This document shows positions 26,085 to 33,077 of a DNA stretch of 64,000 nucleotides, one piece after another. The notes beneath the pieces were generated by a model. It ran no database searches. It saw only the letters and a list, made by a program, of their open reading frames with translations, and was not told the origin of the DNA. A program made the translations under genes and the position numbers. The stretch is from assembly GCF_024462815.1 (NCBI RefSeq), contig NZ_JANGCG010000001.1:62001-126000 (forward strand), read 5' to 3'. Source of the DNA: Gemmiger formicilis (GTDB taxonomy: Bacteria; Bacillota; Clostridia; Oscillospirales; Ruminococcaceae). The number at the start of each line of letters is the position of its first letter. The first letter of the stretch is position 1.

Positions 26085-27152
26085 GTGATTGCAAGGAAAA
26101 ATCCATCGACAGGGAAGTGGGATGCCCAATACAGCTACACAGATTGGCAGGGAAAACGCAAAAAGACAACGAAGCGGGGATTCCGTACCAAGCGTGAAGC
26201 AGTGGAATGGTACGACCACTTCAGGGCAACGCAAGATGCCGACTTCAATATGGTCTTTAAGGACTTTATCGAAATCTATATGGAAGATCAAAGCCACCGC
26301 CTACGGCAGCATACAATGATGAACAAGCGTTTCCTCTTTGATAAGCATATCATACCGTACTTTGGAAACAAAAAGGTCAATGCCATCAAAGCACCGGATA
26401 TAAGGGCTTGGCAAAATAAGCTGATGGCAACAGGCTTGAAGCCAACCTACTTAAAAACCATCAATAACCAGCTAAACGCCGTCTTCAATTATGCAATGAA
26501 ATATTATGACCTAAAAGAAAATCCCTGCCGAAAAGCAGGGAGCATGGGCAAGAGTAAGGCCGAGGAGATGCACATCTGGACGCGGGAAGATTTCACGCAG
26601 TTTCTGAATGCCATCATTGACAAAAAGCCCTCTTACATTGCATTTGAAGTACTGTTCTGGACTGGGCTGCGGCTTGGTGAACTGCTGGCCATGACACCTG
26701 CTGATATTGATTTTGATAAGCGTACACTTCGCGTCAATAAGTCGTATCAGCGGCTGAAAGGCGAAGATGTTGTGACGCCGCCTAAAACGCCGAAAAGTAT
26801 TCGAACAATTTCGATTCCGAAATTTCTTGCAGCGGATTTGATGGACTACATCAACAGCAACTATGGCATGGAAGATTCGGACAGGCTTTTCCCTTATACG
26901 AAATACTTTTTTGAACATGAACTGAAGCGCGGCATCAAGCTGACCGGGCTGCACAAAATCCGCGTACATGATACCCGGCACAGCCACGCCGCCCATCTGA
27001 TTCACATGGGTGCAAGTCCCTTGCAGATTCGCGATAGGCTCGGTCACGAGGACATTAAGACAACGCTGAACACCTACGGGCATCTTTATCCCAACACGGA
27101 CCAGAAGATGGCTGAACAGCTTGAAAGCGAATACAGGGAGGAAATGCGGTGA
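26085..27152 (+). CDS. Tyrosine site-specific integrase
   Basis: 355 residues with a GTG start 9 nt after the excisionase stop. The N-terminal AP2-like arm-binding domain (GKWDAQYSYTDWQGKRKK) is followed by a SAM-like core-binding domain and the catalytic domain with Arg in GLRLGELLAMT, His-x-x-Arg in HDTRHSHAAH, His in LGHEDIKTT and the nucleophile Tyr in LNTYGHLYP. All catalytic residues are present, so it should be active. It is expected to recombine the guaA 3' end. Confidence 0.93.
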   Translation: MIARKNPSTGKWDAQYSYTDWQGKRKKTTKRGFRTKREAVEWYDHFRATQDADFNMVFKDFIEIYMEDQSHRLRQHTMMNKRFLFDKHIIPYFGNKKVNAIKAPDIRAWQNKLMATGLKPTYLKTINNQLNAVFNYAMKYYDLKENPCRKAGSMGKSKAEEMHIWTREDFTQFLNAIIDKKPSYIAFEVLFWTGLRLGELLAMTPADIDFDKRTLRVNKSYQRLKGEDVVTPPKTPKSIRTISIPKFLAADLMDYINSNYGMEDSDRLFPYTKYFFEHELKRGIKLTGLHKIRVHDTRHSHAAHLIHMGASPLQIRDRLGHEDIKTTLNTYGHLYPNTDQKMAEQLESEYREEMR

Positions 27153-27484
27153 GTGGATTAGACAAGAATCGTCAGCGCAACTGCACAGTTTGCTTCCGGG
27201 CAACGCCACAGGAAGTACAAATGCTGGAAGCGCGGGTCAAGGCAAGTGGAATGCCAAAAGGCAAATATATTCTTGAATCGGTGCTGCATCAAAAAATCAG
27301 CATTGCCGTGGGAAAATACCAGAGCGACCGCATGAGCCTTGAATTACAAAAACTGCGCATGGCGCTGGAAAGCACAGATGGCGCGGAACAGCAAGAAGTT
27401 CTGACGGAATGTAAGAGTTTGTTGGAGCAGCTGATTGAAATCAGCAGGAAACCTGCCGACACAGAATTGGAAATGGAACGATAA
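27149..27484 (+). CDS. MobC-like mobilisation accessory protein
   Basis: 111 residues, GTG start overlapping the integrase stop (GTGA). The N-terminal CTVCFRATPQEVQMLEARVKASGMPKGKYILESVL resembles the ribbon-helix-helix region of MobC relaxosome proteins; the C-terminus is helical and acidic. It would help the relaxase bind oriT. The match is by pattern only, and a generic RHH regulator is the alternative. Confidence 0.6.
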   Translation: MSGLDKNRQRNCTVCFRATPQEVQMLEARVKASGMPKGKYILESVLHQKISIAVGKYQSDRMSLELQKLRMALESTDGAEQQEVLTECKSLLEQLIEISRKPADTELEMER

Positions 27485-27504
27485 TGGCTATAAGAAGAAA
27501 AAGA

Positions 27505-27581
27505 GCCCTTGCATCTGCAAATGCAAGAACTCTAAGCTGTGGTAAAAGGGCGAACCCTAACTAACGCTATTTTACCACACC
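27505..27581 (+). promoter_or_regulatory. Structured leader upstream of the RepA-like gene
   Basis: A hairpin CTTGCAT/ATGCAAG (27509-27528 region) is followed by a 9-bp inverted repeat GTGGTAAAA (27539-27547) and TTTTACCAC (about 27570-27578) enclosing GGG-CGAA-CCC. It precedes the RepA-like ATG by about 35 nt and may control its translation or replication of the excised element. Confidence 0.5.
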
Positions 27582-27613
27582 CCACTTCTTCTTACAATAG
27601 AAAGATTGGTGAA

Positions 27614-28579
27614 ATGAGTAAGAATACCGATGTAAAGCTGATTTCAATGGATACAATTCCTATTGAAGAAGTGACATGGCTGCTAAAGCCGTTCATACCT
27701 TATGGAAAAATCACAATTATCCAAGGCGACCCCGGCGAGGGTAAAACCACGCTGGTACTGCAAATCATCGCAGCACTGACTACCGGCAGACCGATTTGGG
27801 ATGGCTTGCCGGAGACGGAACGGATCCATGTGATTTACCAGACTGCAGAGGACGGCTTGTCCGATACGATCAAACCGCGTCTTGTAGCTGCCGGGGCAGA
27901 TTGTGCAAGGGTGCTTGTGATTGACGACTCCGAAAAGGCACTGACGCTGGACGACGACCGATTGGAACAGGCGTTAGAGCAAACAGGCGCACGGCTTGTG
28001 GTGCTTGACCCGATTCAAGGTTATATAGGCTCCGGCGTAGATATGCATCGAGCTAACGAAATCAGACCGCTGATGCACCGACTCGCAAAGCTGGCCGAAA
28101 AGTATAGCTGCGCTGTCATCTTGATTGGACACATGAATAAGAACAGCGGCGACAAGTCCAGCTATCGGGGACTTGGCTCTATTGATTTTCAGGCGGCGGC
28201 AAGAAGCGTACTGGTAGTTGGGCGTATCAAAGATGATCCTACGCTACGAGTCGTATGCCCAACGAAAAGTTCTTTGGCACCGGAGGGTAAGGCAGTTGCC
28301 TTTCGCCTTGATCCAGAACAGGGCTTTCAGTGGGTGGGGCAGTATGATATCAGCGCCGACGAACTTCTCTCCGGCAGCAGCCGGGGACATAAGATGCGGG
28401 CGGCACAGGACTTTCTGAAAGAGATTCTGGCAGATGGTGCAGTACCGCAAACCGAGATAGAAACCGCTGCCGAAAAAGCAGGGATTAAGCCGAAAACATT
28501 GCGCAATGCTCGCTATGAGTTGGGCGTTGTCTCCAGCAAGGTCGGCCGACAATGGATGTGGGCGCTGCCCGAAGAATAA
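27614..28579 (+). CDS. RepA-like RecA-fold ATPase (AAA_25)
   Basis: 321 residues from the chosen ATG. Walker A is GDPGEGKTT near residue 43; HVIYQTAED and RLVVLDPIQGYIG (Walker B) follow; GHMNKNSGDKSSYRGLGSIDFQAAARSV is the typical conserved sensor region. The C-terminal 70 residues look like a winged helix. Such hexameric helicases occur in plasmids and mobilisable islands, where they unwind the origin. A longer in-frame GTG upstream lies inside the structured leader and was rejected. Confidence 0.8.
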   Translation: MSKNTDVKLISMDTIPIEEVTWLLKPFIPYGKITIIQGDPGEGKTTLVLQIIAALTTGRPIWDGLPETERIHVIYQTAEDGLSDTIKPRLVAAGADCARVLVIDDSEKALTLDDDRLEQALEQTGARLVVLDPIQGYIGSGVDMHRANEIRPLMHRLAKLAEKYSCAVILIGHMNKNSGDKSSYRGLGSIDFQAAARSVLVVGRIKDDPTLRVVCPTKSSLAPEGKAVAFRLDPEQGFQWVGQYDISADELLSGSSRGHKMRAAQDFLKEILADGAVPQTEIETAAEKAGIKPKTLRNARYELGVVSSKVGRQWMWALPEE

Positions 28580-28581
28580 TT

Positions 28582-28636
28582 CAAGAAGGCAAGATGCCCT
28601 ATTCCTTAGGAAATGGTCATCTTGCCTTCTTGAAAA
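28582..28636 (+). repeat. 17-bp perfect inverted repeat
   Basis: TTCAAGAAGGCAAGATG and its exact complement CATCTTGCCTTCTTGAA are separated by about 21 nt that contain the smaller palindrome ATTCC-TTA-GGAAT. It follows the RepA-like stop and is not T-rich enough on its 3' side for a clear terminator. It is part of a hairpin cluster before the relaxase. Confidence 0.7.
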
Positions 28637-28681
28637 TGAAAGTTGTTTTTTCCAACAGGTAGCCCCGCAGGGCGCAAAGGC

Positions 28682-28758
28682 GCTTTTGATACGAAGTGTC
28701 AAAAGTGCTTTTGCGTTACTCTTGGCAAGAGTAACAGAACCGTGCCGGCTTGCGCCGG
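28682..28758 (+). other. Candidate oriT: three hairpins before the relaxase gene
   Basis: CGCTTTTGA with TCAAAAGTG (28681-28707), a 21-nt palindrome with 10-bp arms GTTACTCTTG and CAAGAGTAAC (28715-28735), and CCGGC with GCCGG (28745-28758). A run of inverted repeats immediately upstream of a MobV relaxase is where oriT lies in pMV158-like elements. The nick site cannot be assigned. Confidence 0.5.
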
Positions 28759-28773
28759 AGATAAGGAGTGGAT

Positions 28774-29955
28774 TTGAAAAGGACAATCAGTGCAATGGTG
28801 GGAAAAGGCTCCCTCAATCATAACAGCCGTGAATTTTACGCATCCAACGTAGACCCCAACCGCAGCCATCTGAATATAGAGTTTTGCCGCGAGGATATAC
28901 GAAACGTCTACCATGAACTGTTCGATGAAGCACAGAAAAGATTCAATGCTAAACAGACTCGAAATGACCGTAGGATTGAGGATTACTACGAGAAAATCTG
29001 TTCCTCAAAACAGGAAAAACCATTCCATGAAATTGTCTTACAGATTGGAAATAAGGACGATACCGGCGTAAATACGGAACTGGCAGAAACAGCCAAACAA
29101 TGTCTGACAGAATATGCGCAGGGCTTTCAAGCACGCAACCCAACGCTCCGCGTGTTTTGGAGTCATCTGCATATGGACGAAGCAACTCCCCATGTACATA
29201 TAGACTTCGTGCCTTATATTACAGGCAGCAAACGCGGTATGGATACGCGCGTGTCTCTCAAACAGGCGCTTGCCCAGCTTGGATTCAAGGGCGGTACACG
29301 CAGTGCTACCGAGTGGAATCAGTGGGCGCAGAGTGAAAAACAAGTGCTGGCAGAGATTATGTTGGAGCACGGTATTGAGTGGGAGCAGCTTGGAACGCAC
29401 GAGGAACATCTATCCGTTCTGGACTATAAAAAGCAGGAGCGCGCCAAAGAGGTTCGAGCCTTGGACACTACCATTGCGGAAAAGCAAACGCAGGTAGACG
29501 AAATCGAACAGACGCTGCAATCGGTGCAGAAACAGGTCATTGACCTTGACAAAATCGAGAATATCAGCGTGAAAAAGGCATTACTAAGCGACAAGGTAAC
29601 ACTGCCCCGCAACGACTTTGAAAATCTGTTGAACGCTGCCAAGCAGTATGTTGTCTACCGCCGCCAAGATGATCGTCTACAAGGACTTCTGGACGCTGCA
29701 AATGCTAAAATCATGCAGTTGGAAAGCGTTGTTGGCGAACTGAAGCGAAAAGTTTCCGGGTTGGTAGACGAACTTAGCAATATTGAATTTTGGCATAAGC
29801 GAGAACTGGACGAAGTTAAATCCGAGAGCAGGGAAGTACGCCGTGAAAATCTTATACTGAAGCGTGAGCAAAAAGGCTTGATGAACCTTTTACGGCGACA
29901 CGGTATCGACCCTGTAAAAGAAAGAATCCACGAACAGGAACATGGCGAGAGATAA
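28774..29955 (+). CDS. MobV-family relaxase (Mob/Pre)
   Basis: 393 residues. The TTG start gives the family N-terminus KRTISAMVGKGSLNHNSR and is spaced correctly from TAAGGAG; the GTG six bases upstream overlaps that site. The three-histidine metal motif HLHMDEATPHVHIDF is intact near residue 129. The C-terminal 170 residues are coiled coil. It would nick oriT and initiate single-strand transfer using another element's conjugation machinery. The 3' end of a second copy is present at 38,478. Confidence 0.88.
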   Translation: MKRTISAMVGKGSLNHNSREFYASNVDPNRSHLNIEFCREDIRNVYHELFDEAQKRFNAKQTRNDRRIEDYYEKICSSKQEKPFHEIVLQIGNKDDTGVNTELAETAKQCLTEYAQGFQARNPTLRVFWSHLHMDEATPHVHIDFVPYITGSKRGMDTRVSLKQALAQLGFKGGTRSATEWNQWAQSEKQVLAEIMLEHGIEWEQLGTHEEHLSVLDYKKQERAKEVRALDTTIAEKQTQVDEIEQTLQSVQKQVIDLDKIENISVKKALLSDKVTLPRNDFENLLNAAKQYVVYRRQDDRLQGLLDAANAKIMQLESVVGELKRKVSGLVDELSNIEFWHKRELDEVKSESREVRRENLILKREQKGLMNLLRRHGIDPVKERIHEQEHGER

Positions 29956-29965
29956 GGAGCACAAT

Positions 29966-30256
29966 ATGACTTACAACGATTTAGGCCGCTGGGCAAATAT
30001 GCGCTTTGAATTTATCAAGCAGCACCGCCCGCAACTGTACCAAAGCCTACTGAAAGAAAATAAGCTGCACAGCTACTTGGTAGAATTTGACCGCCAAGTG
30101 CAAGACACGCTGATTTTAACTGAGGAACAGATGTGTCAGGCAGAGGGCATCACCGAAGAACTGAAACGGCAGGATCAGCTTGAATGGGTATGCCGTATGA
30201 ACAACATCCGCAGCCGTGCCGAAGAAATTGTGACCGCCGAATTAGTCTACGAATAA
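29966..30256 (+). CDS. TnpV-family transposon protein
   Basis: 96 residues, starting after AAGGAG. The pattern FIKQHRPQLYQSLLKENKLHSYLVEFDRQ and the ending LEWVCRMNNIRSRAEEI are those of the TnpV family, common in Clostridia mobile elements and of unknown function. Related genes occur at 40,478 and, as a broken copy, at 38,600. Confidence 0.78.
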   Translation: MTYNDLGRWANMRFEFIKQHRPQLYQSLLKENKLHSYLVEFDRQVQDTLILTEEQMCQAEGITEELKRQDQLEWVCRMNNIRSRAEEIVTAELVYE

Positions 30257-30320
30257 TTTTGTTGCAGTTTGGATTTGAATAGGGTATTATAAAATCAGAC
30301 GTTCTTATGTGGAGGATGCT

Positions 30321-31382
30321 ATGAAACAAGAACTGAATTTGCTGGACGGATATACCCCTACAAGCGATTTGCTCAATGATGCAAAGAAGATTATTGAGGT
30401 ATCTCAAAAGGCTGCATACAGAGCCGTAAATCTGGCGCTGGTGCAGCGTAACTGGCTGTTGGGGTATCGTATCGCACAGGAAGAACTAAAGGGCGAAGAA
30501 CGCTCCGAGTACGGCAAAGGTATTATTAAGAAACTAGCAGATGAATTGACTGCGTCTTACGGTAGGGGCTTTGATTTCGGCAGTCTTTATAAATATTGCC
30601 GCTTTTACAAATTGTACCCGGAGATTTTGGACTCAGTGAGTCCAAAATCTGGTACACTGCTATCTTGGACGCACTATCGTGTATTATTGCAGATTGAGGA
30701 CAAAACAGCCCGCGATTGGTACACGAAAGAAGCGGCCGATCAAACATGGAGCGTCCGCACGTTGCAGCGCAACATTTCCTCGCAGTATTACTATCGGCTA
30801 CTGAAGTCCCAGAACCCTGAACCGGTCAAGCAGGAAATGGAAAAGCTGACCGCCGGTTACCAAGCAGACAAGCTGGAGTTCATCAAGAACCCGATGATTA
30901 CGGAATTTTTGGGCCTTTCCGGCAGCACAGATTTTACCGAAAGCAAGCTGGAGAGCTGCATCATCACGAACATTCAGAAATTCCTCATGGAATTGGGCAA
31001 GGGCTATGCCTTTGTAGCCCGCCAGCAGCATATCCACACAGAAAAAGAGGACTACTATATCGACCTTGTGTTCTACAACTATATTCTTAAGTGCTTTGTG
31101 CTGGTGGATCTGAAAACCAGCAAAATTACCCATCAGGACGTAGGTCAGATGGATATGTATATTCGTATGTATGACGAACTGAAGCGCGGTGAGGGTGATA
31201 ACCCGACCATCGGCATCGTCCTTTGCTCCGATACGGACGAGGATATTGCTAAATACTCCGTCCTGCATGGCAATGAGCAGCTTTTTGCCAGCAAGTACAA
31301 GCTGTACTTGCCCACAGAAGAAGAACTGCGCGCAGAGATTGAAACACAGAAAGAAATGTTCTATTTGCAAAATAAGTCATAA
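30321..31382 (+). CDS. YhcG/DUF1016 PD-(D/E)xK nuclease
   Basis: 353 residues starting after GGAGG. The N-terminal DUF1016_N region (LVQRNWLLGYRIAQEE, YGRGFDFGSLYKYCRFY) is followed by a PD-(D/E)xK nuclease domain, with YYIDLVFYNYILKCFVLVDLKTSKITHQDVGQMDMY carrying the Asp, Asp and Lys residues. Family members are linked to defence islands and mobile elements; the role here is unproven. It is the first cargo gene after tnpV. Confidence 0.85.
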   Translation: MKQELNLLDGYTPTSDLLNDAKKIIEVSQKAAYRAVNLALVQRNWLLGYRIAQEELKGEERSEYGKGIIKKLADELTASYGRGFDFGSLYKYCRFYKLYPEILDSVSPKSGTLLSWTHYRVLLQIEDKTARDWYTKEAADQTWSVRTLQRNISSQYYYRLLKSQNPEPVKQEMEKLTAGYQADKLEFIKNPMITEFLGLSGSTDFTESKLESCIITNIQKFLMELGKGYAFVARQQHIHTEKEDYYIDLVFYNYILKCFVLVDLKTSKITHQDVGQMDMYIRMYDELKRGEGDNPTIGIVLCSDTDEDIAKYSVLHGNEQLFASKYKLYLPTEEELRAEIETQKEMFYLQNKS

Positions 31383-31449
31383 CATTAAATGGGCAGAACC
31401 TCCTGTATGCTTAAAGTGGCGTTCAAATTGCGAGTAATTGTCTGAGTAT

Positions 31450-31644
31450 TTAACGCACATACCGTCCGTCCTCTTTTAAGCGAACTGTCGCAGGGGTCAT
31501 TACACCGTTCGGCTTGATACTCTCGACAAGCTGTTCCATATCCTCGTCCATTAAAACCTTGAACGGGTGGTCTGGAAACTCGTCAATCTCCGATATAGAA
31601 ATATCCCGTATCTTGCTTAGCTTTGCTTCTCTTGGTCGGTGCAT
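31450..31644 (-). pseudogene. ParB-like N-terminal fragment
   Basis: 64 codons whose middle reads DISISEIDEFPDHPFKVLMDEDMEQLVESIKPNGVMTPATVR, split here only for reading: this is the start of a ParB/Spo0J-type domain. The frame stops after KEDGRYVR, where an intact protein would continue with the GHRR box. It is a remnant of another plasmid or conjugative element. Confidence 0.7.
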
Positions 31645-31778
31645 TTATACAAGCTCGTTAACACAATCCGTATATCTGCCTTGCTGAATGAGCTGATTTT
31701 GGTGTTGTACAATAAAAGTTGACATAGGGAACTCAAAGGGCCAATATATAGAAGAGGAGAAACAGGAGGCAACGAAAG

Positions 31779-32372
31779 ATGGCTCGGAATCAGCGAAAAT
31801 ACAACACGGAATATAAGGTGCAGGCCGTAAAGCTATCGAATGAAATAGGATCCTCGAAAGCAGCGGTCGAATTGAGGATGCCGGTAGATACGCTGTACGG
31901 ATGGGTCAAGGCTGCCAAAGAGGGGCGGTTGGACATCGGAGGCAGAGCACATACGCCGCAGACAGCAATGAGTCTGGCCGAGGAATTGAATAGTAAGGCC
32001 ACCTTGGAGGTGGTAGGCAGAGACCAGCCGGATCAGCGGTTGTATCTGAGCAAAGACCAAGAGAGCCTAGTTTGGGTGCTTGACCATGCAGAGAATGAGC
32101 TTTGGAAACAGCCTCCAGACCCGGTACTGGAAGCCGTAGCAAAAATCGTATCTGCTGACAACCGGGAATGGGAAGGCAGTCCCACCGAGCTGGCCCAGGC
32201 GATTCAAACGGATATGGCGGTAAATCGGCTCACCAAACATCTGAATGTGAATGCCAGCCGTCTGCTGGAAGAACATCAAGTGAGGTACGAGAACAAAACC
32301 AAACATGCTGGACGGCGTATCCGGCTGACCTACATGATGGTGGAAGCACCTGCGTTTGAAGTAATCGAGTAA
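31779..32372 (+). pseudogene. Chimeric ORF: IS3-type OrfA N-terminus joined to RepA-like C-terminus
   Basis: 197 codons. Residues 1-70 (KYNTEYKVQAVKLSNEIG, LYGWVKAAKEGRLD) match the helix-turn-helix OrfA of IS3-family transposons. From about residue 85 the frame reads LYLSKDQESLVWVLDHAENELW and ends NVNASRLLEEHQVRYENK, which resembles the winged-helix end of RepA-like ATPases. The two parts joined in frame, probably by deletion. It is well translated (AGGAGG) but unlikely to have either parent function. Confidence 0.6.
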
Positions 32373-32460
32373 AGCGCGACGCTCGCAACGGTCGCGACGG
32401 TGTTTTGAGGGGTACTCCCAGCACCGTTGCGACCGTCGCCACCGTCGCGGGAAAGAAAAA
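32373..32460. repeat. CGACGGT repeat cluster
   Basis: Right after the chimeric ORF, CGCAACGGTCGCGACGGTG (32384-32402) faces an inverted block rich in ACCGTTGCGACCGTCGCC (32423-32440) and a further ACCGTCGCG. Overlapping direct and inverted copies of CGACGGT recall iterons or a structured RNA. No ORF is supported. Confidence 0.5.
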
Positions 32461-32483
32461 CCGGGGTGGTATTTTGCCACCCT

Positions 32484-32725
32484 AGCTTCCGGGGCTACGC
32501 TGTTTCACGGTAGCCCCAAAAACAATAGGATGGAACGATTTGTTCCACCCCTCAGAAGCGTTCGGAGAACGCGCAGCCACAGAATGAAATTCTGTGTTCA
32601 AAAGGGGGCTTGGGGCATTGCCCTCAACAAGCAGACGGCAGGCAATGTGAGTGTGTATTAACACTCGCATTGCTTGCCCGTCGTGTGTGTGGCTATCCAC
32701 ACGCATTGCTTGCCTGTCGTATCTG
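32484..32725. other. Dense hairpin array, possible oriT
   Basis: In 240 nt there are at least six inverted repeats: GGGGCTAC/GTAGCCCC, GGAAC/GTTCC, GCGTTC/GAACGC, CACAGAAT/ATTCTGTG, GAGTG/CACTC nested in GACGGCAGGCAATG against CATTGCTTGCCCGTC, and GTGTGG/CCACAC. GCATTGCTTGCC occurs twice directly. Similar arrays flank oriT in Firmicutes conjugative elements. No gene is seen between 32,373 and 32,861. Confidence 0.5.
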
Positions 32726-32861
32726 ACCAGAAATCAACAGATACCGAAAATGGGGATTGAAATCGCACTGCTTAAGATATAAGTACGTGATTGCATTATT
32801 CGCAAATGCGCTGTATAATAAAGTTGTATATTTATATTCCCTATAAGAAAAGGTGGCCGAT

Positions 32862-33056
32862 ATGGATTACATGAACGCAAAAGAAGCCGCTGATAAGTGG
32901 GGACTTTCCGTGCGGCGAGTTCAAGTCCTCTGCGAACAAGGTAGAGTTGATGGTGTCGAGCGGTTGGGCAATGTCTGGCTAATTCCTAAAAGCGCAGAAA
33001 AGCCGTTGGACGGACGTACTCGTGAAGTGAAAAAGCAGAAACAACAGCCGAAATAA
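32862..33056 (+). CDS. Small helix-turn-helix protein
   Basis: 64 residues. MNAKEAADKWGLSVRRVQVLCEQGRVDGVERLGNVWLIPK is a MerR-like HTH_17 fold. The ATG at 32,862 is preferred over the GTG at 32,853 because AAAGGTGG then sits at normal distance. It begins the defence-like cassette, 21 nt before the methyltransferase gene, and may regulate it. Confidence 0.75.
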   Translation: MDYMNAKEAADKWGLSVRRVQVLCEQGRVDGVERLGNVWLIPKSAEKPLDGRTREVKKQKQQPK

Positions 33057-33077
33057 AGTTGTTCAGGAGGAACTAAG

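Noticed and set aside
31700..31778. Terminal inverted repeat of an insertion sequence left of the OrfA-like start
   Set aside because: I could not find a matching right-end repeat, so no IS boundaries are assigned.
32484..32725. Possible CRISPR array
   Set aside because: Repeats are inverted and of unequal length and spacing; no cas genes are present.
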